This document shows positions 55,651 through 64,000 of a stretch of 64,000 bases of DNA, in pieces; positions within the stretch are counted from its first letter, which is position 1, and each line of letters begins with the position of its first letter. The notes under the pieces are model-generated. The model saw nothing but the letters and a program-made list of their open reading frames with translations, had not been told where the DNA came from and ran no database searches. The position numbers were made by a program, and so were the translations under genes. Source of the stretch: Acidobacteriaceae bacterium (GTDB taxonomy: Bacteria > Acidobacteriota > Terriglobia > Terriglobales > Acidobacteriaceae); NCBI GenBank assembly GCA_030041045.1, contig JASHOQ010000012.1, positions 1 through 64,000 on the forward strand. The letters are read 5' to 3'.

Positions 55651-56018
55651 TTTGCGGCGGCGATCCCCTTCGCCAACTACGGTGATCCGGTGGTACAGGC
55701 GGCCGTCGGCCAGCGGCGCCGATTCTTCGAGGAAAAGGCCGACCACCTGTTTCAAATTGAAATCTTCTACTGCATTGTTCTCGAAGGCGCACGGTCGAAG
55801 ACGGGCCTGGGAGCTGCCTTTACACGGCTTTTCGCGATCCCGCAGGCGCCCTTGACGAATTGCGGACGCAGTTCACAGGCAATCGTATGAAAACTTTGCA
55901 GCGCTCACGGATCGAACGCGACCTCGCCCGGCTTGAACAGCGCGCACAAGCGTTCGCACGGCAGCTTAGCGATTTCGTGCGACCGATGTTGCTGTTCTGC
56001 GTACAGATCACAGGTTAA
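55651..56018 (+). pseudogene. VirB4/TrbE-type conjugation ATPase fragment, frameshifted
   Basis: The forward frame reads FANYGDPVVQAAVGQRRRFF, then EEKADHLFQIEIFYCIVLEG, then ARSKTGLGAAFTRLF. A one-base loss in a T-run near 55830 shifts to RDPAGALDELRTQFTGNRMK, then TLQRSRIERDLARLEQRAQA and FARQLSDFV. Read together, about 105 residues match the N-terminal region of VirB4/TrbE-like conjugative-transfer ATPases by pattern memory. The Walker motifs and everything else are gone. The fragment runs straight into the HtrA remnant near 55975. The single-base shift could also be a sequencing error, but the truncation at both ends is real. Confidence 0.6.
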
Positions 56019-56662
56019 CCCCAGCCGCTGTGCTTGGCAGTTCAAAGGATCTCACTGTCGGCCAGTTGGCCATCGCCGTTGACAATCCTTTCGGCTTTCA
56101 GTTCACGGTGACAGCCGGCGTCGTGAGCGCGTTGGGCCGCAGCATGAGATCGTCATCGGGAAGGATGATGGAAGAAATTATTCAGACGGATGCTGCCCTC
56201 AGTCCCGGAAATTCGGGAGGCCCGTTGGTTGATTCACTGGGCCGCGTGATCGGCGTGAATACAGCAACAATAATGGGTGCGCAGGGGCTATGCTTTGCAG
56301 TCGGTATCGACACGGCAAAATACGTCGCTAGCCAGATTCTTCAGCATGGACGAGTGCAGCGCAGCTGGATCGGTATCGCCGCGCAAAATGTTCCCCTGCC
56401 CCGCCGCCTCGTGTACGAGTACAAGCTGCCGGCATCTTCCGGAGTAATGGCGACAAGCGTCGACCCGGAGGGCCCGGCCGGCAAGGCCGGCCTTCGCGAA
56501 GGAGACATCATTATGGGTTTCGCCAGCGAGACAGTGAGCGGAATTGATGAACTCCACAGACTCCTTTCCGCTGACCGGGCAGGAAATCGCCTGCCGCTCC
56601 TGGCGTTGCGCGGTGTTCAGCTCGTAGTCGTAACTGTTATGCCGACGCATCGGCCGGAGTAG
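55979..56662 (+). pseudogene. HtrA/DegP-like serine protease, N-terminally truncated
   Basis: About 227 residues. The frame opens at ATDVAVLRTD (the triad Asp region), followed by VGQLAIAVDNPFGFQFTVTA, VVSALGRSM and the nucleophile motif ALSPGNSGGPLVDSLG. A PDZ domain follows (IGIAAQNVPLPRR to GPAGKAGLREGDIIMGFA). The signal/anchor and the triad His of the normal N-terminal 100 or so residues are missing. Upstream lies the VirB4-like fragment, and the nearest in-frame stop is at 55967-55969. A GTG at 56030 could still start a shorter product lacking both His and Asp, so protease activity is excluded. Confidence 0.75.
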
Positions 56663-56728
56663 CGCTTCGCGGCACATACTAAAGCCCGCGGACGGTCAGG
56701 TGCATCGGTTTCTCATGTTGCGCTTGGT

Positions 56729-58693
56729 GTGAAAGAATTTAGGTTCGAAACCGGTATGCACGTTCAAGACCCCAACGAAAAGGCGCTCAGTGAAACTAGC
56801 CAGCACGAGACTCTACACGCCGCTGAATTGCGGACACTGGAGTCGATCGCTGATGGAGCGAGCCTTAAGGACGTCCTGGATCAATTGTGCAGTGCCATCG
56901 ATCTGCAGATCGCGCCATCGGTCACGACGGTTTTAGTGAAAGATGCTGAGCGCGAATGCCTTTGGCATGGCGGGGGGCCGGGTGTCCCTGCAGAGTGGCT
57001 TTCGGCGGTCATTCCCGTTCCTGTGGCTTTTGAGGCTGGACTATGCGGGACTGCGGCATTCCTGAAGGAGCGGGTCATTGTCTCTGACGTAGCGACGGAG
57101 CCCAACTGGCGTGATCAATTTCGCGATCTTGCCCTTCGGAACGGAATTCGCGGCGCTTGGTCCGAGCCGATTCTCACTAAAGACAACGAAGTGCTCGGCA
57201 CTTTCGCGCTCTACTCGCATGAAGCACGAGTTCCCACTGATGAGGATCTTGCTCTCATTCAAGGTGCTGGACACATTGCTCGTATTGCCATTGAACGCCA
57301 AAGATCGCAGGAATCACTCAGAAACGCTCTGGAAACTATAAGAACCTCGGAATCGAGGCTTCGCCAGGTAATCGACGCTATTCCGACGTTGGCCTGGTGC
57401 AATCTGCCTGATGGTCCAAACGAGTTCCTTAATAAGCGTTGGCACGAGTACACGGGCCTATCGCCGGAAGAGTCGCATGGTTGGGGCTGGCAAGAGGCTT
57501 TTCACCCAGATGATTTACCTTCCTTGATGGAACGATGGCGTGAGTTATTAACCTCTGGAGAACCGGGCGAAATAGAAGCACGTCTTCGTCGTTACGACGG
57601 AGTGTATCGGTGGTTCTTGATACGTGTCGAACCTTTTCGAGATGAAAGGGGCAGACTGCTGCGCTGGTATGGAACAAGCACGGACATTGAAAGTCTCAAG
57701 CAAACACAAGAGAGGCTCCGCGAAGATGAACGCGAGCTTCGGCGCATTACAGACGCGATACCGCAGACAATTGTGGTTCAGGATCCTTCGGGCTTCCCGG
57801 TTTACGCCAATCAAGCGACGCTCGACTATACGGGGCTCGGTGCTGAAGATGTCATTTCTCCGGACTTCCGCGAAAGGATCTTTCATCTAGACGACCTGGA
57901 GCGACTGCGCGAATTTCGGAAACTCGCGCTGGAGCGTGGGCTTCCCTTTGAGATTGAGCAAAGAGCTCGGCGCAAAGATGGAGAGTACCGGTGGTTTCTT
58001 ATTCGCTACAATCCTTTCAGAAATGAACAGGGACAAGTGATTCGGTGGTATGCGACGGGTACTGACATCGACGACCGCGTTCGCGCTGAAGAGAGAACGC
58101 GCAATGAAAATCTGGCGTTGCGAGAGCAAATCGACCGCGAATCGATGTTTGAGGACATCGTCGGCTCTTCCGATGCAATTCGTAAAGTTCTCCGCAAGGT
58201 GGCAAAGGTCGCACCATCCGATTCCACGGTACTGATCACCGGTGAAACCGGTACGGGCAAAGAATTAATAGCTCGCGCCATCCACAAGCGTTCGAACCGC
58301 AGCGAACGGGCGTTCATCGGTGTGAACTGTGCCGCGATTCCCCCTTCGTTAGTCGCTTCGGAGCTCGTTGGTCATGAGAGAGGCGCATTGCCGAGCATTG
58401 GGACACGCTTGAGACCATCCCACTTCGCGCTGACTGGAAGAACGAAAATGGCAAGTTCTGAGCGGGGTCCTAAGCAAATGAAGCTCCGAGCAGGAAAATT
58501 GTCATTCAGCTACTCAGATCTCAAGTGGCAATACCAGAGCAGAGCACTCATTGAGCGATTCAAGTCGATCAGTGTTCTCGGCAAGTGGCTGCAAACGGCC
58601 GTTCCGCTCTCGTGCCAGAACGCATATCGAGCAGCTGACACAAGCACGCTTTGGAGGCTCTACGGCCATGTGGCTCGCGTGCGTTGTCAATGA
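56729..58693 (+). pseudogene. GAF-PAS-PAS sigma-54 activator truncated inside its AAA+ domain
   Basis: The frame encodes 654 residues. A GAF domain (about 35-190) and two PAS domains (about 210-330, with YRWFLIRVEPFRDERGRLLR, and about 335-450) precede the start of a sigma-54 activator AAA+ domain (FEDIVGSSDAIRKVL; Walker A GETGTGKELIARAIHKRS; then FIGVNCAAIPPSLVASEL). Similarity stops inside GHERGAL, where GAFTGA should follow. The loop that contacts sigma-54, Walker B, the arginine finger and the HTH domain are all missing, replaced by about 100 unrelated residues. It could still make a sensor-only protein but not an activator. Its first PAS is very close to PAS2 of the giant kinase. Confidence 0.8.
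58387..58461 (+). pseudogene. 3' end of an NTF2/SnoaL-like gene fused to the truncated activator
   Basis: In a different frame from the activator, the sequence reads IAEHWDTLETIPLRADWKNE then NGKF and a stop. This is the typical C-terminus (GKIxEHWD...NGxF) of SnoaL-like NTF2-fold proteins. It begins exactly where activator similarity ends. Confidence 0.55.
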
Positions 58694-58780
58694 GTGAGTT
58701 GGCGATTTGGCATCAACTCAGATGGATCAGTGACGAGAGGTACGGGGGAACACTGAATTTTGAGAGTCTCCCAAGAGGGT

Positions 58781-59683
58781 TCAGGAGCCTTCCTCCCGCA
58801 ACTCCCTCCTGACCTCCTTGAGAAGGCCGAGGACGCGGTGAACCAGCGGGTCTAGATTGCCACGCGACCACAGAGCAAACGTCTCCAATGGCCCGATCGA
58901 AAAACCTGGGGTTCGTAACACGACCGAATCAGGGACAAAGCCCTTTGCGGAAGATGGAAGGAACATAATTCCCACTCTTGCCCTGGTGAGGTTTACCCCC
59001 GTCTGAAAATGTTCCGCCATTTGATGCCTGTCCGGCGGTATATGCATCTTCAGAAGGGCCGTCGCAATCATTTGATGCAGGCCTGGCAACAACTCTTTCG
59101 ACGGCAAAATAAAGCGTTCGTCTTCAAGATCTTTCACGCCCACAAACCTCTTGCGGGCGGCCCTGTGCCCTTTCGGGAGAGCGACAACCAGTGACTCCCG
59201 AACCAGCAGCATGTTCTCGATTTGGTTGTAAGTACGGCTCAGGTGACCAATGCAGACATCGAGGCTTCCTGCACGTAGTCCCGTGATCTGGACGTCTTCA
59301 GCCCCTTCTCTGAGCTCCACCTTCACGAGAGGGAGCGTGCTCCTGATCTTTTCAAGGAGCCGGGGAAGAATATGGAAAGTCGCAGTCGGAATGAAGCCGA
59401 GGCGAATCGTTCCTGCCTCACCACTCTCTGCATGAAGCGCCGCGGCAGACGCCTGCTTCAGTCTCAATGAGATGTCTCGTGCCGCAGACAAAAAGACCTC
59501 GCCGGCACGGGTAATCTCAACTCGCCGCCTCGATCGCCGAAAGAGGAGGACACCCAGCTCGTCTTCCAGTTGTTTGATCTGGACGCTTAACGAAGGCTGC
59601 GAAACACGCAGTTGTTTGCTTGCCTGCCGAAAGCTCAAGGTCTCGGCGACCGCAACGAAGTAGCGCAGGTGTCTCAGTTCCAT
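58781..59683 (-). CDS. LysR family transcriptional regulator
   Basis: A complete 300-residue LysR protein. The N-terminal winged HTH reads MELRHLRYFVAVAETLSFRQ, ASKQLRVSQPSLSVQIKQLE and DELGVLLFRRS. The effector domain begins at GTIRLGFIPTATFHILPRLL. LysR proteins usually activate a divergent gene in response to a small ligand and repress their own. The divergent gene here is the NADP-binding oxidoreductase at 59836, and a symmetrical site sits just upstream of the LysR start. The leftward efflux/SDR/quinone-reductase set beyond it may also belong to the regulon (inference). Confidence 0.95.
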   Translation of the reverse strand: MELRHLRYFVAVAETLSFRQASKQLRVSQPSLSVQIKQLEDELGVLLFRRSRRRVEITRAGEVFLSAARDISLRLKQASAAALHAESGEAGTIRLGFIPTATFHILPRLLEKIRSTLPLVKVELREGAEDVQITGLRAGSLDVCIGHLSRTYNQIENMLLVRESLVVALPKGHRAARKRFVGVKDLEDERFILPSKELLPGLHQMIATALLKMHIPPDRHQMAEHFQTGVNLTRARVGIMFLPSSAKGFVPDSVVLRTPGFSIGPLETFALWSRGNLDPLVHRVLGLLKEVRRELREEGS

Positions 59684-59685
59684 TA

Positions 59686-59706
59686 CTGATACTCACTGAC
59701 TATCAG
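59686..59706. promoter_or_regulatory. Candidate LysR binding site
   Basis: CTGATA-N9-TATCAG is a perfect inverted repeat immediately upstream of the LysR start codon and about 130 nt before the divergent oxidoreductase. It contains the T-N11-A pattern typical of LysR boxes. Confidence 0.5.
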
Positions 59707-59835
59707 AGTGACAGAAACAAAGTACCACACCGTATCACCAGGCTGACGAATCTCACAACCTGTCGCGCCAATGAACGTGGCGAAATCGGCCGAGAACGGT
59801 GCGTCGCTCGGAAGTCGAACCAAAGGAGGTTCATC

Positions 59836-60462
59836 ATGAAGGTAGGGTTTATAGGTGCAGGCAAGGTTACGCGTACGATCAGCCGTCATTTCATCATCGC
59901 GGGTCACACTGTGGTGGTATCCAACTCCAGAGGGCCTGAGACGTTGGCTGATTTTGTTGCCGATCTGGGCCCAGGAGCCAGCGCAGGGACAAAGCAGCAG
60001 GCGGCCGAGTGCGATGTTGTCATGCTCGCTACCAATTGGGTGAGCGTGCCTGAAGCGTTGAAGGGTATCGATTGGCGCGGCCGAATTCTGATCGATGCGA
60101 CAAACGCGCATATCGACCCCGTTCCCGATATCAGCTTGGCAGGAGTCACCAGATCGCGGGTCGCGCTGAAGGGGCGCACGTCAAGCGGGATGGTCGCTGA
60201 GATGGCGGTTGGGGCACGGCTCGTAAAAGCCTTTAGCAACATGCCGATGATGTGGATTCAAGACTTCACGCCGAACAAACCCCGTACCGTCATCTTTGTG
60301 TCGGGCGACGATACCGAAGCCAAAAGGTTGGTGATCGAATTGATCAACAGCACTGGGTTGGTCGCGATCGATCTCGGGCCGCTCGCCAATGGCGATGCCT
60401 TGCACGACGTCGGCGGTCCTTTATCCGGGCTCGATTTCCATTTTGTCCGCCGCCTTCGGTGA
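59836..60462 (+). CDS. NADP-binding oxidoreductase (F420-dependent NADP reductase-like)
   Basis: A 208-residue protein with the N-terminal dinucleotide motif MKVGFIGAGKVTRTISRHFI and the NADP-phosphate-binding VVVSNSRGPE. It also has VMLATNWVSVPEAL and the middle stretch VKAFSNMP characteristic of the NADPH-dependent F420 reductase-like group; many bacterial members do not use F420. The start follows AAAGGAGG with ideal spacing, which rules out the much longer upstream frame. It is divergent from the LysR gene and is its likely target. Confidence 0.88.
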   Translation: MKVGFIGAGKVTRTISRHFIIAGHTVVVSNSRGPETLADFVADLGPGASAGTKQQAAECDVVMLATNWVSVPEALKGIDWRGRILIDATNAHIDPVPDISLAGVTRSRVALKGRTSSGMVAEMAVGARLVKAFSNMPMMWIQDFTPNKPRTVIFVSGDDTEAKRLVIELINSTGLVAIDLGPLANGDALHDVGGPLSGLDFHFVRRLR

Positions 60463-60728
60463 GAGTTGCTTAATCTTTAGAGAGATTTCTGTCGCGCCAT
60501 GAGAACCGGGCGAGTGTCCGCGCATTCTTCCGGCCATGGCGCGCAGTAGGCCAACGACTCCGAGTAACCAAGACCTCGCAGAATCAGCGACATTCGCAAG
60601 AGAGAAATGTCAAGGGTTGCCAACAGGCCAACGCGCTCATCGAGGCACGGGAGCTCGCCTAATTTTGATACTCGGCGATTCTGCATTCACTAACGCCCTT
60701 GAAAGATCGCGGGACTAAGACCCGTTTC

Positions 60729-62258
60729 TCAGTTCTCAAGCCGTTTCGTTGAGGTAGTTGCGCTGGACTGAATGAGCAGCGACGCTGTGATAGCACTCAA
60801 AGCTGCCATGCCTGTCGCGATCCAGATCACAAAATGGTAGCCGCTTACGAATGATTCAGTGATCGCATGCTGGATGACGGGATTGGGATTGTGAGCGGCG
60901 GCGAGCTGTGGCCGAGCGGCATCTATCTGAGCGCGAAGGTCGGGATTCAACGCGAGAGGAGCGAGGTAGTGATCCAGCGAGTAGTTGAATACCGTGACCA
61001 GAGCCGCACCGAAGACAGCGATCGCGAGCAGGGCAGCCAAACGGGAGACCGCGTTATTGACTCCAGAGGCAAGTCCTGATTCGGATTCAGGCACAGCGTT
61101 CATCACGGTTGTAGTTAAGGGAGCGACACAGATGGCCATACCCAACCCCATCGCCACGACGGCCGGGAAGAATGCGGCCCAGTAGCTTCCGTTCTGCGGC
61201 GTGACTGCAAAGAGCGCGATCCCGCACGCAGCGACCAGAGGCCCAACCGTGAGTGGAATTCGTGACCCGTAGCGCGCGACCAGACCACCTGCCCAGCGTG
61301 AAAGTCCAAACATAATGGTTATGAAAGGCAGAAGGGCGGCGCCTGCCTGGGTGGCTGTGTAGTGTTGGATCTGTATCAGGTCGAGCGGAAGGAAGAACAT
61401 CAATCCGCCAAGGGCTGCATAAAGAAACAGTGTCAGCAGATTCGCGCCGGCAAAGTTTCGCGAGCGAAAAAGCTTGAGTGAGACCATTGGCGCCGAAGAC
61501 CAATGCTCGACAGCGACGAAACCCGCCAGAGCAGCTGCGCCCAGAATTGCTGCGGCGGCAAGGTGGCGGCCGCTATGACCGGCACGAGCCGGCCATTCAA
61601 TCAGCGCGTATGTGACGGCGCCAAGTCCCAGCGTCCCCAGAAAAGCGCCAGGCCAATCGAGATGATGCGATGCATTTTCGTTGCGGCTCTCCGGCACCCT
61701 GGGAGAGAGCAGGATGACGATTAGGGCAATTGGGAGGTTCAGGAAGAAGGCCCAGCGCCATGTCGAGTTTTCGATGAGCCAGCCGCCGATGACCGGGCCG
61801 ATAGCGGCGGTAATTGCCGAAAACCCGGACCACGTGCCAATTGCCTGTCCTCTGGTTTCCTCAGGAAAGCTGGCCGTGAGAAGTGCGAGACTTCCAGGCA
61901 CCAGCAGAGCCGCTCCAATGCCTTGAATCGAGCGAGCCAAGATCAGCATGTCGATGTTTTGAGCCAGGCCGCACCAGGCGGAAGCGCCTGCAAACATCGC
62001 AACGCCAAAAACGTACACCTTACGACGGCCCAGGATATCTCCCAGCGAACCGCCTACCAGGAGCAATGCCGCCAACATCAAAGCGTACGATTCCACGACC
62101 CACTGCACATCGGAAATTGAGGCGCGGAAAGCAATTTGCAACGCAGGAAGTGCGACATTGACGACGGTTCCATCGATGAATGCCATACTCGATCCAAGGA
62201 TGGTGACGGGAAGGACGATGCGTCCGCTTGCTTGCGAGTTCGAGCTGGCATTTCGCAT
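60729..62258 (-). CDS. DHA2 family MFS multidrug efflux transporter
   Basis: A 509-residue membrane protein with about 14 hydrophobic segments, as in the EmrB/QacA group of proton-coupled drug exporters. Signatures include [20 protein letters not shown] in helix 1, the loop motif [14 protein letters not shown] between helices 2 and 3, [19 protein letters not shown], and the motif-C-like [17 protein letters not shown]. No EmrA-like partner is adjacent. It is the last gene of a leftward set including SnoaL-like, SDR and quinone-reductase genes, which suggests export of or resistance to a reactive aromatic or quinone-like compound (inference). Confidence 0.93.
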   Translation of the reverse strand: MRNASSNSQASGRIVLPVTILGSSMAFIDGTVVNVALPALQIAFRASISDVQWVVESYALMLAALLLVGGSLGDILGRRKVYVFGVAMFAGASAWCGLAQNIDMLILARSIQGIGAALLVPGSLALLTASFPEETRGQAIGTWSGFSAITAAIGPVIGGWLIENSTWRWAFFLNLPIALIVILLSPRVPESRNENASHHLDWPGAFLGTLGLGAVTYALIEWPARAGHSGRHLAAAAILGAAALAGFVAVEHWSSAPMVSLKLFRSRNFAGANLLTLFLYAALGGLMFFLPLDLIQIQHYTATQAGAALLPFITIMFGLSRWAGGLVARYGSRIPLTVGPLVAACGIALFAVTPQNGSYWAAFFPAVVAMGLGMAICVAPLTTTVMNAVPESESGLASGVNNAVSRLAALLAIAVFGAALVTVFNYSLDHYLAPLALNPDLRAQIDAARPQLAAAHNPNPVIQHAITESFVSGYHFVIWIATGMAALSAITASLLIQSSATTSTKRLEN

Positions 62259-62357
62259 GGATTCAATCTCGATGACCCTTTTCTGATATTCGCTCTGATC
62301 GAGATTTTCCTCGGAAGAAGATTGCAGTTTACTTGGGAATTATAAGTTGGCTCCAAC

Positions 62358-62723
62358 TCAGGGCAGCTTGTCGAAAAAGAGATAGACCGCAGCAATACGA
62401 CCGTTGCGGGCGACGATGAAATCGGTCCCAGCGTAAGCCGGCGGTTTGGCGGGGGTGCCAGATACCCATTGAACTCGTCCGGCATCGCCACGTTCCTCGG
62501 GTGGAGAGAGCGGCTGATAGGCAAAATCTGGATGGGTTGCTTTTATCACGCCGGCAATGCGATCAATCTCGTCACGACCACGAAAAACACCGCCGTTGGG
62601 GTCGTAGAAAACTGCGTTTTCGTGAAAGATTTCGTCGATGGCAGCGCGCCGACGCACGGGGTCATTTTCCCCAAATACGTCGCTCAGATTACGAAGGAGC
62701 AAGGTCGATATCGTGTAGGACAT
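62358..62723 (-). CDS. SnoaL/NTF2-like small protein
   Basis: A 121-residue NTF2-fold protein: an N-terminal helix ([20 protein letters not shown]), [34 protein letters not shown] and the closing strand [13 protein letters not shown]. Such proteins bind small hydrophobic molecules, and some are isomerases or cyclases, but most are uncharacterised. I choose ATG 62723 because AGGGAGAG stands 7-8 nt upstream; the longer frame adds 11 residues. It lies between the efflux pump and SDR genes. A 3' fragment of another NTF2-like gene survives at 58387-58461, so the locus may once have held a second copy. Confidence 0.85.
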   Translation of the reverse strand: MSYTISTLLLRNLSDVFGENDPVRRRAAIDEIFHENAVFYDPNGGVFRGRDEIDRIAGVIKATHPDFAYQPLSPPEERGDAGRVQWVSGTPAKPPAYAGTDFIVARNGRIAAVYLFFDKLP

Positions 62724-62804
62724 GATTGGTCTCTCCCTTGAAGCGGTTGGGGACATACGAGGACTGGGGGAACGATATACTGCTCCCGGAAATCAGCAAC
62801 TGTG

Positions 62805-63548
62805 CTAGCCAATCCGATACTGCCCGCCATCCACGACAACTGCCTGCCCAGTGATGAAGGCAGCATCGTCACTTGTCAGGAATAGAACCGCACCGGTAAC
62901 ATCCTCGGGCTCGCCCAGCCGCTTGATGGCCTGCTGGGTCCAAGTGTCCCGTTTTTGTTCTTCCGTTTGAGGCGCGGTTGCCTGTGTATTGATCAGTCCA
63001 GGCAGTACCGCGTTCGCGGTAATGCCGTCGTTCGCGACATCGTTTGCCAAACCTCTCATGAACCCTATGATTCCCATCTTTGTCGCGATGTAGTGGCTCA
63101 TTCCGGGTATCGCCAAGCCAACCATGTTCGACGAAATGCCGACGAAGCGGCCCCACTTCTTTTTTCTCATCGCCGGGAGAAAATACTTCGCGCTCAAGAA
63201 GTGAGAATCCAGGTTGGTTGCCATGGTCTTCCGCCACGTCGCTAGATCGAGTTCGTCGATGGAGCGATTGGGAAAATAGCCCGCGTTATTCACGACGATA
63301 TCCACCTCGCCGATTTCGCCAGCCTTACGGGCCGCCGATTGCCATTGCTCCTCCTCGGTGACATCTAGCGCAAGTGCGTGTGCCGTCGCACCAATCGTCT
63401 TCACAGTTTCGAGCGGGAGTTGAAGGTCAGTCACAATCACCCGGGCGCCTCGCTCTGCCAAAGCCAGCGCGATTGCCCGGCCGATCCCCTGCGCGTCGCC
63501 GGTGACCAGCGCTACGCGTCCATCGTGCGATCTAATCGAACTTGTCAT
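62805..63548 (-). CDS. Short-chain dehydrogenase/reductase (SDR)
   Basis: A 247-residue classical SDR. The cofactor motif is VTGDAQGIGRAIALALAERG, with an Asp after strand 2 (VTDLQL) indicating NAD preference. It also shows LDVTEEEQW, NNAGYFPN, and the catalytic Ser and Tyr-x-x-x-Lys in SSNMVGLAIPGMSHYIATK. The C-terminus has GEPEDVTGAVLFLTSDDAAF then GQAVVVDGG, usual for the group. It oxidises or reduces an alcohol/ketone; the substrate is unknown. It is between the quinone-reductase-like and SnoaL-like genes, all pointing left. Confidence 0.93.
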   Translation of the reverse strand: MTSSIRSHDGRVALVTGDAQGIGRAIALALAERGARVIVTDLQLPLETVKTIGATAHALALDVTEEEQWQSAARKAGEIGEVDIVVNNAGYFPNRSIDELDLATWRKTMATNLDSHFLSAKYFLPAMRKKKWGRFVGISSNMVGLAIPGMSHYIATKMGIIGFMRGLANDVANDGITANAVLPGLINTQATAPQTEEQKRDTWTQQAIKRLGEPEDVTGAVLFLTSDDAAFITGQAVVVDGGQYRIG

Positions 63549-63604
63549 TCTTGTCTACCTCAGCCTTTGCTTGCTGTGAGCCGGGCTGCCATTATTTGCC
63601 GGCG

Positions 63605-64000
63605 TCAAGGAACCAAGATGAGTTTACCCGCGGTCTTGCGTTCTTCGAGCTGCCTATGTGCGGCCCCGGCGTCCGCCAACGGGTACTTCGAGACCTGAAC
63701 TTTGAGGCTTTCGTCCATCAGAGATTTGAAGAGTTCTTGCAGTGCGTGCGGTACGAGATGCAAATTTGTGCCAAGGTTGAATCCAGAGAGAAACAGGTTC
63801 TTCCCAATGAATGCCAAGGCCGCCTCCGCAGGCAGCGCATTGCGCTGGCCCTCGCGGGTTCCATAAATGACCCACCGTGCAAACGGACTCAGCAGAGGGA
63901 AGGCCTCACTTGCCAGGTCGCCGCTGGAGTCGAGAAATACCTGCACACCTTGCGAGCCTGTAACTTCTGCGACTTTGGCAGCCCACCCGGGCTTGCCATA
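63605..64000 (-). CDS. Zinc-type alcohol dehydrogenase/quinone reductase (partial)
   Basis: The C-terminal 131 residues of a medium-chain reductase of the quinone oxidoreductase group; the N-terminal part is beyond the window edge. The visible frame starts YGKPGWAAKVAEVTGSQGVQ (cofactor-domain helix), then FLDSSGDLASEAFPLLSPFA and IYGTREGQ. It ends with PLADAGAAHRQLEERKTAGK and the terminal LILVP strand that is very typical of these NADPH-dependent reductases. It appears to be upstream in the leftward SDR/SnoaL/efflux set, 56 bp from the SDR gene. Confidence 0.88.
   Translation of the reverse strand, partial: YGKPGWAAKVAEVTGSQGVQVFLDSSGDLASEAFPLLSPFARWVIYGTREGQRNALPAEAALAFIGKNLFLSGFNLGTNLHLVPHALQELFKSLMDESLKVQVSKYPLADAGAAHRQLEERKTAGKLILVP

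Noticed and set aside
60477..60686. 69-residue reverse frame between the oxidoreductase and efflux genes
   Set aside because: No signal, motif or ribosome site; likely chance.

Overview
The window looks like a chromosomal segment of a soil Acidobacteriota, probably class Terriglobia. This is an inference from gene style; there is no rRNA or marker gene here to prove it. Supporting traits are a moderately high GC content, Tat-exported glycosidases with N-terminal RR motifs, an NHL-propeller/Ig-like surface protein ending in a membrane anchor, a giant kinase/ATPase/histidine-kinase hybrid, and an MCE lipid transporter.

Positions 1-24,000 form a carbohydrate-use region. A leftward operon (4,913 to 1) encodes two RbsC-type sugar permeases, a Tat/lipobox sugar-binding protein, an HpcH/HpaI-type 2-keto-sugar-acid aldolase and a zinc alcohol dehydrogenase; no ATPase is present in the window. 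Facing it are a GH127-like gene that has lost its catalytic core, a sugar isomerase-like TIM barrel and a beta-hydroxyacid dehydrogenase. Next come two divergent operons separated by 825 bp. The leftward one holds P450, GH127-like, sialate-O-acetylesterase-like, CocE-like and CE2-like SGNH genes. The rightward one holds GH127-like, GDSL, CE2-like SGNH, alpha/beta esterase and GH63-like genes. Together they suggest de-esterification and hydrolysis of an acylated, probably arabinofuranose-bearing glycan or glycoconjugate, followed by uptake and oxidative/aldolase catabolism.

Positions 24,000-32,100 hold an integrase remnant, a three-gene MCE transporter whose MlaD subunit carries an OmpA-like domain, and three exported proteins (duplicated OB-like, an unknown 890-residue protein, and a BON protein). 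Positions 32,700-41,200 hold a roughly 2,330-residue sensor kinase followed by a single-domain receiver and a FixJ-type regulator.

Positions 44,100-55,300 hold a leftward operon of surface proteins, including a Gly-Ala-Thr collagen-like protein, a beta-propeller and a small outer-membrane barrel. Divergent from it is a rightward set of a TMTC-like GT-C/TPR protein, a dolichol-phosphate-mannose-synthase-like GT2-GtrA fusion and a second multi-membrane GT-C-like protein. The pairing suggests O-glycosylation of the threonine-rich collagen, which is the most interesting hypothesis here.

Positions 41,200-43,600 and 55,200-58,700 are full of gene debris: half a tRNA-Gly, and fragments of an MBL hydrolase, a VirB4/TrbE ATPase, an HtrA protease, a sigma-54 activator cut at its GAFTGA loop and an NTF2-like gene. 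This points to past element insertion and deletion. From 58,800 to the end is a LysR-associated stress/detoxification-like set: NADP-binding oxidoreductase, DHA2 efflux pump, SnoaL-like protein, SDR and a zinc-type quinone reductase. I saw no CRISPR array, no intact insertion sequence, no intact RNA gene and no convincing Rho-independent terminator.
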